DNA of 6,117 nucleotides from Elusimicrobiota bacterium (GTDB lineage Bacteria; CG03; SLGR01; JAGXOG01). The DNA lies in assembly GCA_027858455.1 (NCBI GenBank), contig JAQICQ010000234.1:1-6117 (forward strand). Direction: 5' to 3'. Below are positions 1 to 5,842 of this stretch, in pieces (the stretch's first letter is position 1; each line of letters opens with the position of its first letter). Under the pieces are notes generated by a model. That model saw nothing but the letters and a program-made list of their open reading frames with translations. It had not been told where the DNA came from and did no database searches. A program made the translations under genes and the position numbers.

Positions 1-303
1 GAAAATCAACATAAGATAAGACCCTGTTATTGAAGCCAATTCATTAGCATCATCCATGTTTTTACCCTTATGCTCAATAAAAACCGGTATAAAAACAGCG
101 GCGAAAACCGTTATCAGCATACTGTTTATCATATTTGGTATTGTGACAGCCGCATAAAAAGCATCCATCACTTTTGTTATTCCGAAATAATTGGCAACAA
201 GTATCTCTTTGCCTAAACTTAACACATGTCCCAGGACGCTGGCAATTATTAAAATCGCCGAAGCTTTGGCTATTTTCTGATTTGTTGTGAGTTCAGCTTT
301 CAT
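1..303 (-). CDS. MurJ/MviN-family lipid-linked glycan flippase, N-terminal part
   Basis: The first 101 residues of a membrane protein that runs off the window's left edge. It belongs to the MurJ/MviN branch of the MOP flippase superfamily, which flips lipid-linked sugar precursors across the inner membrane. Evidence is an N-terminal hydrophobic helix (about residues 13-30), then the family pattern 'EILVANYFG...DAFYAAVTIPN' (residues 33-57) and a second hydrophobic stretch ending 'AAVFIPVFIEHK' (68-79). Full-length members are usually about 500 residues. The ATG at 303-301 overlaps by 11 nt the end of the restored reading frame of the broken glycosyltransferase upstream, a sign of translational coupling in a polysaccharide operon. 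Compared from memory with E. coli MurJ, arginines near positions 18, 24 and 52 appear to be H26, K32 and N60 here. It may therefore be a polysaccharide-unit flippase and not the housekeeping lipid II flippase, so no gene symbol is given. Confidence 0.85.
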   Translation of the reverse strand, partial: MKAELTTNQKIAKASAILIIASVLGHVLSLGKEILVANYFGITKVMDAFYAAVTIPNMINSMLITVFAAVFIPVFIEHKGKNMDDANELASITGSYLMLIF

Positions 304-746
304 AAATCTCACTAAGCTTTTTCTGAAATTCTTCGGAGTTCATAAAATACCCGAGGGCCACATCCCAGTTTCTAACATCTATCCCCCATCTTCCCTTTTA
401 TTTTATCTTTTACAAGAAGCGAAAAAGTCGATCGCGCAGCAGAAGTAACCGTCAAAAAACTTTTGATTATCTTAGCAAGTTTTTCAGGATTGACAAAAGA
501 AAAAAGAAAACCGTCTTTGCCGTTTTCTATAACCTCTCTATTGGATGGACTATCGCTCTCTATTGCCGTCAGGCCGCAGGACATAGCTTCAAGAAGCGAA
601 TTTGAAAGGCCCTCCGCCAGGCTCGGAATAACGAAATAATCCGCGGATCTATAAAAACGGAGAATGTCATTTCTTTTTCCGGCGAAAAGAAATACTTTTT
701 TACCACCCCGGCCCATTTCTTTTTTCATATCTTTTTTAATACGCAT
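293..746 (-). pseudogene. GT4-family glycosyltransferase remnant: 5'-truncated and frameshifted
   Basis: The C-terminal half of a GT-B fold, family 4 glycosyltransferase, which transfers a sugar from a nucleotide sugar to a growing lipid-linked glycan at the cytoplasmic membrane. The open part (746-372) encodes 'FAGKRNDILRFYRSADYFVIPS', then E45-x7-E53 in 'AEGLSNSLLEAMSCGL', the donor-binding signature, and 'NREVIENGKDGFLF' (69-82). GT4 enzymes are usually 350-400 residues; the acceptor-binding N-terminal domain is missing, and the frame upstream of 746 does not resemble the family. The frame stops at 372, but a second frame, open from 397 to 293, continues naturally ('GIDVRNWDVALGYFMNSEEF...') to a TGA overlapping the flippase start. 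Removing one base, for example from the GGGGG run at 383-387, joins the two. It is probably non-functional. The frameshift alone could be a sequencing error, but the N-terminal loss could not be. Confidence 0.8.
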
Positions 747-2187
747 CTTCTGAAATATATTTTTGATTAGGACTACTCGGCTTATCCGGTATCGTTCTTT
801 TTAAATTATCTGACTCCAACAACGGATTGATTATTTCATCCATACAATGTCCTCTATCTTTTAAGTTCAAAAATTTCATAATTTGTTTCAATGTCCGTTC
901 TGCCCGGCAATATTCCAGTACTTTTGTTTTTCTGTCTTCTGATCCTGTTTCAGCTTGTCGGGTAACTTGTTGGGTGTCTTGTCGGGTAGCTTGTTGGGTG
1001 TCTTGTCGGTCAGCATGTCGGTTTAACGGAATTATTGTTTTAAATATATCCTCTTCTAATAGCCGGGGTTTATCCCCTGAATAGAATTTACAATACCTAA
1101 AAAGTTTTCTAACTCCTGACCCTAATTCATCAGCACGACCGATTTCCTTAAAAACTTTAGCTATTATAGGGTTTTTTGGAAAAGGAGAAAAATTTTCAGG
1201 ATCTATTAAACCATGACAGTGAGGTTTATTACTGTTTTCGGCATAAACACGGTTTTTTTCAATAATAATCTTTGCGGGAAACGGATTACTGTATTCCCTG
1301 TGAATAAGAATATTTCCGGCAACTTCTCTAAAAATATGGTCCCTTATGTTTATCCGCTGTTCATTTTCAAGATAAAATTTATCCGGTAAATGTTTCTGAA
1401 CGAAAGACATAATCCGGTCATAACTCTCAATCAAATTTGTTCTTATATCATCTCTGTCGTCATATCTGTCCCGGTTCTTAATTCTTACAATAGCATCAGT
1501 ACGGTGGTGGGGTAATACCGACATTATTACTTCATCTTTTCCGAAAAGAAGAATTGAAGCAAGTGTAAAGCCTTTTTTTCCATTACGATAGTCTTTTAAG
1601 TAAAGCTGCGCGCTTTTCAATAATTCAACGTCATCCAGTTCCGCCCATGGATGATCTGGTTTCTGTATTTTGGCCAGTTTGCGGGCTCTTTCTATTAAAT
1701 CTGTTCTGAAATCTTTGATAGTTACATAAGGATATATCTTATTTTCTGAATAAGATGTCTGCTTTCTGACATATAAAGCAGTTGCAAGACTTGAATTTTC
1801 GGTAATATCAAAATCACTGTCTTCATTTCGGTCAAATATCTTTCCTATGCATCTCTGAACCTGAGAACTTTCGGGAATATATCCATAAAGAACCACTTTG
1901 TCTTCTATTGTAAATTCTTCCAAAGTTAGATAACAAGTTGGGTTAATTATTTGAATATTATTCATAGCCGCAACAAAATCCTTCTTTATTTGATTTACCC
2001 TTTCTGTATCAACACCAACGACTTCACCATTGTCTTTTACTCCCAATAATAATTCTCCACCGAACCTATTTAAAAATGCGCATATAGTTTCAAAAACATT
2101 ATTACTAAGTTTATATTTGCACTTTTTAAACTCAATATTCAATCCTTCACCCTGCTGTATAATTGAATTAATTTTTGCCTGTTGCAT
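736..2187 (-). CDS. AlbA_2 (Schlafen-like) domain, GHKL-ATPase and winged-helix protein
   Basis: A 483-residue cytoplasmic protein of the family often annotated as 'ATP-binding protein', 'RecG-like helicase-related' or 'transcriptional regulator'. An AlbA_2 nucleic-acid-binding domain covers about residues 12-140 ('GEGLNIEFKKC', 'CAFLNRFGGELLLGVKDNGEVVGV'). An ATPase domain of the HATPase_c_4 type covers about 280-390, with 'FREVAGNILIHREYS' (286-300) as the N-box and 'ELGSGVRKL' (354-362) as the glycine-rich motif. A Q/T/R-rich linker (394-411) made of four-residue repeats leads to a C-terminal winged helix (about 418-478) ending in the typical 'LKRTIPDKPSSPNQKYI'. The protein looks complete. 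It is not a helicase, since no helicase motifs are present. It lies 65 nt downstream of the GbsR-type gene and probably shares its transcript; the only ribosome site is weak (AAGAAG). Its last codons overlap the broken glycosyltransferase by 11 nt. Its job is unknown: a ligand- or ATP-controlled regulator, or a defence component, are both possible. Confidence 0.85.
   Translation of the reverse strand: MQQAKINSIIQQGEGLNIEFKKCKYKLSNNVFETICAFLNRFGGELLLGVKDNGEVVGVDTERVNQIKKDFVAAMNNIQIINPTCYLTLEEFTIEDKVVLYGYIPESSQVQRCIGKIFDRNEDSDFDITENSSLATALYVRKQTSYSENKIYPYVTIKDFRTDLIERARKLAKIQKPDHPWAELDDVELLKSAQLYLKDYRNGKKGFTLASILLFGKDEVIMSVLPHHRTDAIVRIKNRDRYDDRDDIRTNLIESYDRIMSFVQKHLPDKFYLENEQRINIRDHIFREVAGNILIHREYSNPFPAKIIIEKNRVYAENSNKPHCHGLIDPENFSPFPKNPIIAKVFKEIGRADELGSGVRKLFRYCKFYSGDKPRLLEEDIFKTIIPLNRHADRQDTQQATRQDTQQVTRQAETGSEDRKTKVLEYCRAERTLKQIMKFLNLKDRGHCMDEIINPLLESDNLKRTIPDKPSSPNQKYISEDAY
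958..1017 (-). repeat. 12-bp tandem repeat inside the AlbA_2 protein gene
   Basis: Five 12-bp units in tandem. On the plus strand they alternate tcgggtaacttg / ttgggtgtcttg / tcgggtagcttg / ttgggtgtcttg, followed by a diverged tcggtcagcatg; the first four form two 24-bp units differing at one base. The unit is a multiple of three, so copy-number changes keep the frame. It encodes the four-residue repeats ATRQ/DTQQ/ATRQ/DTQQ/VTRQ (about residues 392-411) between the ATPase and winged-helix domains. Similar low-complexity linkers at this point are a recurrent trait of the family. Confidence 0.85.
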
Positions 2188-2252
2188 TTTATAACTTCTT
2201 GTCCGGATATTTCTTTTTAATAAGTTTTATACGATAAATTATTATCATTCTG

Positions 2253-2732
2253 TTAATCTTTAGAAAATAATTCCAATAAATCATTAACTTGCTCATACAT
2301 CTTTCGGGTTTTCTGAAGACGTTTTTTGTAAAATTGTTCTCTTTGAGCGCTATATCTGTTTTTTCCTTCTAAACTGTTATTCACCATATCTATACTGCTT
2401 TTTGTTTCATTTAGCCTGCGGTGTAATCCCTCTATTACCCTTTGTTTAATTATATCTAACGTATTAGGGTCAGCTTCATAATAATCTTTACGGGAATTAT
2501 CCACCCATACCTTCTTAACCGCACCCCAGGATTCCAATATCCTTATATTTGTTGACGCCGACCCCTTGCTTATAGCAAGTTTTTTAACCATCTCGTTTAA
2601 GGATACCGGCTCGGGCGACATATATAAAAGCCCGTAAAGCTGACCCACAGTTGAATTTAAACTGAACCGGGAAGCCAGCATACCCATATTATTAGCAAAC
2701 TTTATTTGGAAATTGTTTTTTTCTTTATTCAT
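2253..2732 (-). CDS. GbsR/MarR-family transcriptional regulator
   Basis: A 159-residue DNA-binding protein resembling the GbsR branch of the MarR superfamily: a winged helix-turn-helix (about residues 25-85) followed by helices for dimerisation. Telling segments are 'FANNMGMLASRFSLNSTVGQLYGLLYMSPEPVSLNEM' (12-48), the recognition helix region 'ISKGSASTNIRILESWGAVKKVW' (54-76) and the charged, helical C-terminus (95-157), likely a coiled coil. Length is normal for the family. In characterised relatives such as Bacillus GbsR the protein represses osmolyte genes; the ligand here cannot be inferred. A consensus-like promoter and a 7+7 bp inverted repeat lie directly before the ATG, pointing to autoregulation. 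No Shine-Dalgarno sequence is visible in the roughly 20 nt between promoter and start codon. The next gene downstream, the AlbA_2 protein, is the obvious co-transcribed partner. Confidence 0.85.
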   Translation of the reverse strand: MNKEKNNFQIKFANNMGMLASRFSLNSTVGQLYGLLYMSPEPVSLNEMVKKLAISKGSASTNIRILESWGAVKKVWVDNSRKDYYEADPNTLDIIKQRVIEGLHRRLNETKSSIDMVNNSLEGKNRYSAQREQFYKKRLQKTRKMYEQVNDLLELFSKD

Positions 2733-2734
2733 AG

Positions 2735-2754
2735 CGTTTAGTTCGTTCTAAACG
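2735..2754. promoter_or_regulatory. Palindromic operator before the GbsR-type gene
   Basis: A perfect inverted repeat, CGTTTAG-N6-CTAAACG, ending 3 bp before the regulator's start codon. It begins 2 bp downstream of the proposed -10 box, so a bound dimer would cover the transcription start. The arm length and position are what a winged-helix dimer such as GbsR would need for self-repression. The binding protein is inferred from position only. Confidence 0.65.
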
Positions 2755-2756
2755 AT

Positions 2757-2785
2757 ATAATAATACACAAAAAAGATTTTGTCAA
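2757..2785 (-). promoter_or_regulatory. Sigma-70-like promoter of the GbsR-type gene
   Basis: On the minus strand, TTGACA (2785-2780) is followed after exactly 17 nt by TATTAT (2762-2757). This is a perfect -35 and a five-of-six -10 with ideal spacing. A second, overlapping TATTAT lies at 2765-2760 with a poor 14-nt spacer. Transcription would start near 2750, inside the palindromic operator, leaving a very short leader. It lies between the end of cysN and the regulator, so the GbsR-AlbA_2 pair has its own promoter. Confidence 0.7.
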
Positions 2786-2818
2786 GGACTGCTCCTTTTT
2801 TCTTTGGTTAGTATAGCT

Positions 2819-4087
2819 TTATTCTTTTTCGGGAAGCGTTCCGGACGGGTACCATATTATACCGGCGCCGGCAGTAGTATTAGTCAACTCGTCTATGACA
2901 ATAAACGAGCCGGTAGCGTGATTTCTGGTATATGGGTCAAACATTATGGGTTTCTGAGTCTTTATTATAACTCTGCCTATATCGTTTAAACCCAGCTCTT
3001 TTGAATCTTCTCTGTGGAGAGTGTTTATGTCTATCTTGTATCGTAATTCTTTTAATATAGCCTGAACTATATTGCTGGTGTGTTTTATGAGGTACCGGCC
3101 GCCTTCAACCATCGGTTCTTCGGTCATCCAGCAAATCTCTGCTTCAAATTCACTGTTCATCTCCGGAACATTTCTTTGACGGACGAGCATATCGCCCTTG
3201 CTTATATCTATCTCGTCTTCAAGGGTAAGAACAACCGACTGCGGAGTGAAAGCATCCTCGAGCCGGCCGTCATAAGTTTCTATTGTCTTTACATGACTTT
3301 TTTTGCCGGAAGGCAGTACTGCGACATCATCTCCAACTGATATTACCCCCGATTCAACTCTGCCTGCATAACCCCTGAAATCAAGATCAGGCCTTATCAC
3401 CGTCTGGACGGGAAACCTGAAATCTATAAGATTTCTGTCTGAGGTTATATTAACATTTTCAAGATATTTTAAAAAAGTTCTGCCATCAAACCAATCCATA
3501 TTTTCGCCTTTTTCAACTACCATATCTCCTTTTAGAGCGGACAGAGGCATAACCTGGATATCATGTACCTCAAGACGCGATGCGAACTGAAGATAATCCT
3601 CTTTTATTTGTTCAAAAGCTTCCTGCGAGTAATCAACCAGGTCCATCTTATTTATTACAACAAGAATATGGGGAATGTCTAAAAGAGTGGTAATAAAAGA
3701 ATGCCTCTTTGTCTGCTCCAAAACGCCGTGACGGGCGTCAATTAAAATCACGGCTAAATCCGCGGTAGAAGCAGCGGTAACCATATTGCGGGTATATTGC
3801 ACATGCCCGGGAGAATCAGCTATGATAAATTTTCTGTTTACGGTTGAAAAATACCGGTAGGCGACATCTATTGTAATTCCCTGCTCCCTCTCGGATTTAA
3901 GTCCGTCTACAAGAAGAGAAAGATCAATTTCATTGTCACCTTTATTTTTTGCTATCTCCTCGATTGATGCTATCTGGTCTTTATAAATACCTTTTGCCTC
4001 ATATAACATTCTGCCTATAAGCGTTGACTTTCCGTCATCAATACTTCCGGCGGTTACGAGCCTGAGTAAATCTTTTTTATCTCCCAT
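2819..4087 (-). CDS. cysN: Sulfate adenylyltransferase, GTPase subunit (CysN)
   Basis: The large subunit of ATP sulfurylase. It couples GTP hydrolysis to the formation of adenylyl sulfate (APS) from ATP and sulfate by CysD. The protein is an EF-Tu-like GTPase: P-loop 'GSIDDGKST' (residues 14-22), switch I 'EREQGITID' (66-74), G3 'DSPGH' (91-95), G4 'NKMD' (146-149) and G5 'SAL' (183-185). Two beta-barrel domains follow, with 'RFPVQTVIRPDLDFRGYAGRV' (224-244) opening domain 2. At 422 residues it is shorter than E. coli CysN (about 475) and has no fused APS kinase as in CysNC proteins. The ATG lies 2 nt after the cysD stop, with AAGGA (4103-4099) 11 nt upstream inside cysD, so the two are one operon. 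No terminator is visible after its stop; the next promoter begins about 40 nt later. Confidence 0.95.
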   Translation of the reverse strand: MGDKKDLLRLVTAGSIDDGKSTLIGRMLYEAKGIYKDQIASIEEIAKNKGDNEIDLSLLVDGLKSEREQGITIDVAYRYFSTVNRKFIIADSPGHVQYTRNMVTAASTADLAVILIDARHGVLEQTKRHSFITTLLDIPHILVVINKMDLVDYSQEAFEQIKEDYLQFASRLEVHDIQVMPLSALKGDMVVEKGENMDWFDGRTFLKYLENVNITSDRNLIDFRFPVQTVIRPDLDFRGYAGRVESGVISVGDDVAVLPSGKKSHVKTIETYDGRLEDAFTPQSVVLTLEDEIDISKGDMLVRQRNVPEMNSEFEAEICWMTEEPMVEGGRYLIKHTSNIVQAILKELRYKIDINTLHREDSKELGLNDIGRVIIKTQKPIMFDPYTRNHATGSFIVIDELTNTTAGAGIIWYPSGTLPEKE

Positions 4088-4089
4088 AA

Positions 4090-4998
4090 TTAGAAATATC
4101 CTTCTTTTTTCTTGTCTTCCATAGAACCTTCGGTTTCATAATCAATTGCCCTGTTTTCGCGCTCGGAACGGACAGAGGCCATAACTTCCCCTATTATATC
4201 ATCTATGGTTGCTGCATCCGACTCTATTGCGCCCGAACATGGAGAACATCCCAGGGTACGGAATCTTACGCTGGCCTCCTCAATCTTTTCCCCATCACGG
4301 GGCTCGTTAAATTCGTCGGCAAGAAGTATCAATCCGTCGCGTCTTATGATCTTTCTTTTTTTAGCGAAATAGAGGGGCACTATATCCATATTTTCATTTT
4401 TTATATACTGCCATATATCTATCTCCGTCCAGTTGGAAAGAGGAAATATACGGACTGATTCACCGGGATCAATTTTAGAATTATATATACTCCACAGTTC
4501 CGGACGCTGGTTTTTAGGGTCCCATGCGCCGAACTCATCCCTGAAAGAGAAAATCCTTTCCTTGGCCCGTGATTTTTCTTCTTCTCTCCTGGCGCCTCCG
4601 ATTGCCGCGTCACATTCATTTGAAGAAAGCCCGTCTAAAAGAGCCTGCGTCTTTAAAAACTTACAGCATTTATCCATACCGAATTTCGAAGGATGCATAC
4701 CTTTTTTTATATAGTTCTCGTTTCTGTGAACGATAAGATTGATGTCTTCTTTTTTGGCTATCATATCCCTGAACTCTATCATCTCAGTGAATTTATAAGA
4801 TGTATCTACGTGCATCAGAGGAAAAGGAATCTTTCCCGGATAAAAAGCTTTCTGCACAAGACGCAAAAGAACACTTGAATCCTTTCCGACTGAATACAAA
4901 AGAACGGGTTTTTCAAACTCCGCCCATACCTCTCTTATTATGTGGATGCTTTCTGATTCAAGAGCATCCAGATACGATAATTTATAACCCTGTTCCAT
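4090..4998 (-). CDS. cysD: Sulfate adenylyltransferase, catalytic subunit (CysD)
   Basis: The small subunit of ATP sulfurylase, which adenylylates sulfate to APS in the cytoplasm as the first step of sulfate activation. It is a PP-loop (adenine nucleotide alpha-hydrolase) enzyme: 'YSVGKDSSVLLRL' (residues 35-47) carries the PP-loop, followed by 'HVDTSYKF' (63-70), 'GGARREEEKSRAKER' (134-148), 'FPLSNWTEIDIW' (185-196) and 'RFRTLGCSPCSGAI' (245-258), all strongly conserved in CysD. The length of 302 residues equals the E. coli protein. The start is supported by AGAGGA (5010-5005) 6 nt upstream. The gene follows the Fic/Doc gene by 80 nt. No cysC, cysH or sulfotransferase is visible here, so whether the APS serves cysteine synthesis or glycan sulfation stays open; the polysaccharide genes downstream make the second option worth considering. 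Confidence 0.96.
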   Translation of the reverse strand: MEQGYKLSYLDALESESIHIIREVWAEFEKPVLLYSVGKDSSVLLRLVQKAFYPGKIPFPLMHVDTSYKFTEMIEFRDMIAKKEDINLIVHRNENYIKKGMHPSKFGMDKCCKFLKTQALLDGLSSNECDAAIGGARREEEKSRAKERIFSFRDEFGAWDPKNQRPELWSIYNSKIDPGESVRIFPLSNWTEIDIWQYIKNENMDIVPLYFAKKRKIIRRDGLILLADEFNEPRDGEKIEEASVRFRTLGCSPCSGAIESDAATIDDIIGEVMASVRSERENRAIDYETEGSMEDKKKEGYF

Positions 4999-5043
4999 AT
5001 ATTTTCCTCTCTTTTAATATTAATTTAATTATTCTGTATTTAG

Positions 5044-5071
5044 ACCATATAATTTCTATTTTTCAAATCAA
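5044..5071 (-). promoter_or_regulatory. Possible weak promoter for cysDN
   Basis: On the minus strand, TTGATT (5071-5066) is followed after 16 nt by TATGGT (5049-5044), about 45 nt before the cysD start. Each box departs from consensus at two positions. A perfect TTGACA also lies at 5087-5082, in the last codons of the Fic gene, but it has no good -10 at the right distance. The region is very AT-rich, so chance matches are likely, and read-through from the toxin-antitoxin operon is an alternative. Confidence 0.25.
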
Positions 5072-5078
5072 TTAGGCG

Positions 5079-5498
5079 CTATGTCAAATGTTTTTTTATA
5101 AACTTTTTTATTATTTGCAGATATTCCTCTTTGTTTTCCGCCGGACTTGAAGCAATACGCATAGTAAATTCATATAAATCATTTATATTGACACTCATCC
5201 ATCTGCCGTTTTTATATAAAAAAACAAACAAGGCAGTCATTGCAATTCTTATATTCCCATTTTGAAAAGGATGATTTTTAATCATCAGATAAAACAATAT
5301 CGCTGCTTTAGATATTAATCCTTTATATAAAAGTTTTTTAGAAAATGTTTGAAACGGAACCAGTAAACAGCTTTCCAAAATATTAGGAAATCTTAAATTA
5401 AAATCCGGAATCGGTTCATCAAACTGTAATCTTGTTCTTGCCAACTTATGCGCTATAACTTCAACTTCTTTGATTGTAATTCTTTTAATCCCGACCAT
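5079..5498 (-). CDS. Fic/Doc-family protein, probable toxin of a toxin-antitoxin module
   Basis: A 139-residue single-domain Fic-fold protein of death-on-curing size (phage P1 Doc has 126). Fic proteins transfer AMP, or in Doc a phosphate, to target proteins such as EF-Tu. The signature loop is 'HPFQNGNIR' (residues 76-84) in 'MIKNHPFQNGNIRIAMTALFVFLYKNGRW', with catalytic His76, Asn82 and Arg84 present. Two positions are odd: the usual acidic residue (D/E) is Asn80, as in some small Fic proteins, and the position that is Gly in AMP-transferring enzymes or Lys in Doc is Ile83; Ile85 stands where Thr is usual. Reduced or altered activity is therefore possible. The start codon lies inside the last codons of the HTH gene (14-nt overlap), the typical coupling of toxin to antitoxin. 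No TxxxE(G/N) self-inhibitory motif is seen, so any control should come from the partner. Confidence 0.85.
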   Translation of the reverse strand: MVGIKRITIKEVEVIAHKLARTRLQFDEPIPDFNLRFPNILESCLLVPFQTFSKKLLYKGLISKAAILFYLMIKNHPFQNGNIRIAMTALFVFLYKNGRWMSVNINDLYEFTMRIASSPAENKEEYLQIIKKFIKKHLT

Positions 5499-5742
5499 TT
5501 TTACCTAATTTTTTTAAAACTTCGCCGTACTCTTTTATTGTTTTATCTATAGCTTTTTTTATGGTTTTTTCTTGCTTTTTGCTTAGTTTGTCACTTAATA
5601 TGTCTTTAACCGGAATTGCATAATTCCTGCCTATTTTTATAGCCTTTATTTCTCCTTTTTTAATTTTCTTAAAGACCGCAATCCGACTGATTCCCATAAT
5701 TTCTGCTAATTCCGGTGTTGATAAAAATTTTTTATGCGACAT
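5485..5742 (-). CDS. Excisionase-type HTH protein, probable antitoxin of the Fic/Doc module
   Basis: An 85-residue basic protein. Residues 5-50 form a MerR-like/excisionase winged helix (HTH_17 type): 'FLSTPELAEIMGISRIAVFKKIKKGEIKAIKIGRNYAIPVKDI'. The C-terminal part (51-85), lysine-rich and probably helical, ends 'TIKEYGEVLKKLGKNGRD'; by analogy with Phd-Doc this tail may bind and neutralise the Fic partner, while the HTH represses the operon. The start is supported by AAAGGA (5755-5750) seven nt upstream. It overlaps the Fic gene by 14 nt. The array of GTTAAC boxes just upstream is the natural candidate for its binding site. The antitoxin role is inferred from gene order, size and overlap; the sequence itself only shows a DNA-binding protein. 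Confidence 0.8.
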   Translation of the reverse strand: MSHKKFLSTPELAEIMGISRIAVFKKIKKGEIKAIKIGRNYAIPVKDILSDKLSKKQEKTIKKAIDKTIKEYGEVLKKLGKNGRD

Positions 5743-5760
5743 ACTTAATTCCTTTAAATC

Positions 5761-5834
5761 ATTAACCTATGTTAACCATTAAGCAACAAGTTAACACAAG
5801 TTAACTACTTTGTCAACAGTTAACTGTTGTTAAC
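5761..5834. promoter_or_regulatory. Operator array of phased GTTAAC boxes
   Basis: Five perfect GTTAAC palindromes (5771, 5790, 5800, 5819, 5829) and one near match, ATTAAC (5761), form three pairs. Within each pair the boxes start 10 bp apart, one helical turn; the pairs repeat at exactly 29 bp (5761/5790/5819 and 5771/5800/5829). A degenerate copy (GTCAAC, 5812) overlaps the -35 box. The array runs from upstream of the promoter to about 18 bp before the start codon of the HTH gene, as expected for cooperative autorepression. That the HTH protein binds here is inferred. Confidence 0.75.
5788..5816 (-). promoter_or_regulatory. Promoter of the HTH-Fic operon
   Basis: On the minus strand a perfect -35 TTGACA (5816-5811) is followed after 17 nt by a weak -10, TAACTT (5793-5788). 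The -10 overlaps one GTTAAC box, another box lies in the spacer and a further pair lies just upstream of the -35, so bound repressor would exclude RNA polymerase. The start would fall near 5780, giving a leader of about 38 nt with a good ribosome site. Confidence 0.5.
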
Positions 5835-5842
5835 TAAGTGCA

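Noticed and set aside
827..1084. Plus-strand open frame with a Cys/Arg/Val repeat, antisense to the AlbA_2 gene
   Set aside because: It is the antisense image of the 12-bp repeat in a well-supported gene; there is no ribosome site and no protein-like character.
2233..2246. GATAA-N4-TTATC inverted repeat between the regulator and the AlbA_2 gene
   Set aside because: Short and built of common A/T words in an AT-rich gap; no promoter elements align with it, so chance is the better explanation.
2784..2801. AAGGA-CTGC-TCCTT hairpin followed by six T on the plus strand
   Set aside because: It would only terminate plus-strand transcription, where no gene exists. The stem is 5 bp, and it overlaps the -35 box of the regulator's promoter.
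4419..4878. Several open frames antisense to or overlapping cysD
   Set aside because: cysD is strongly conserved over its full length; these frames lack ribosome sites and recognisable composition, and are by-products of its codon use.
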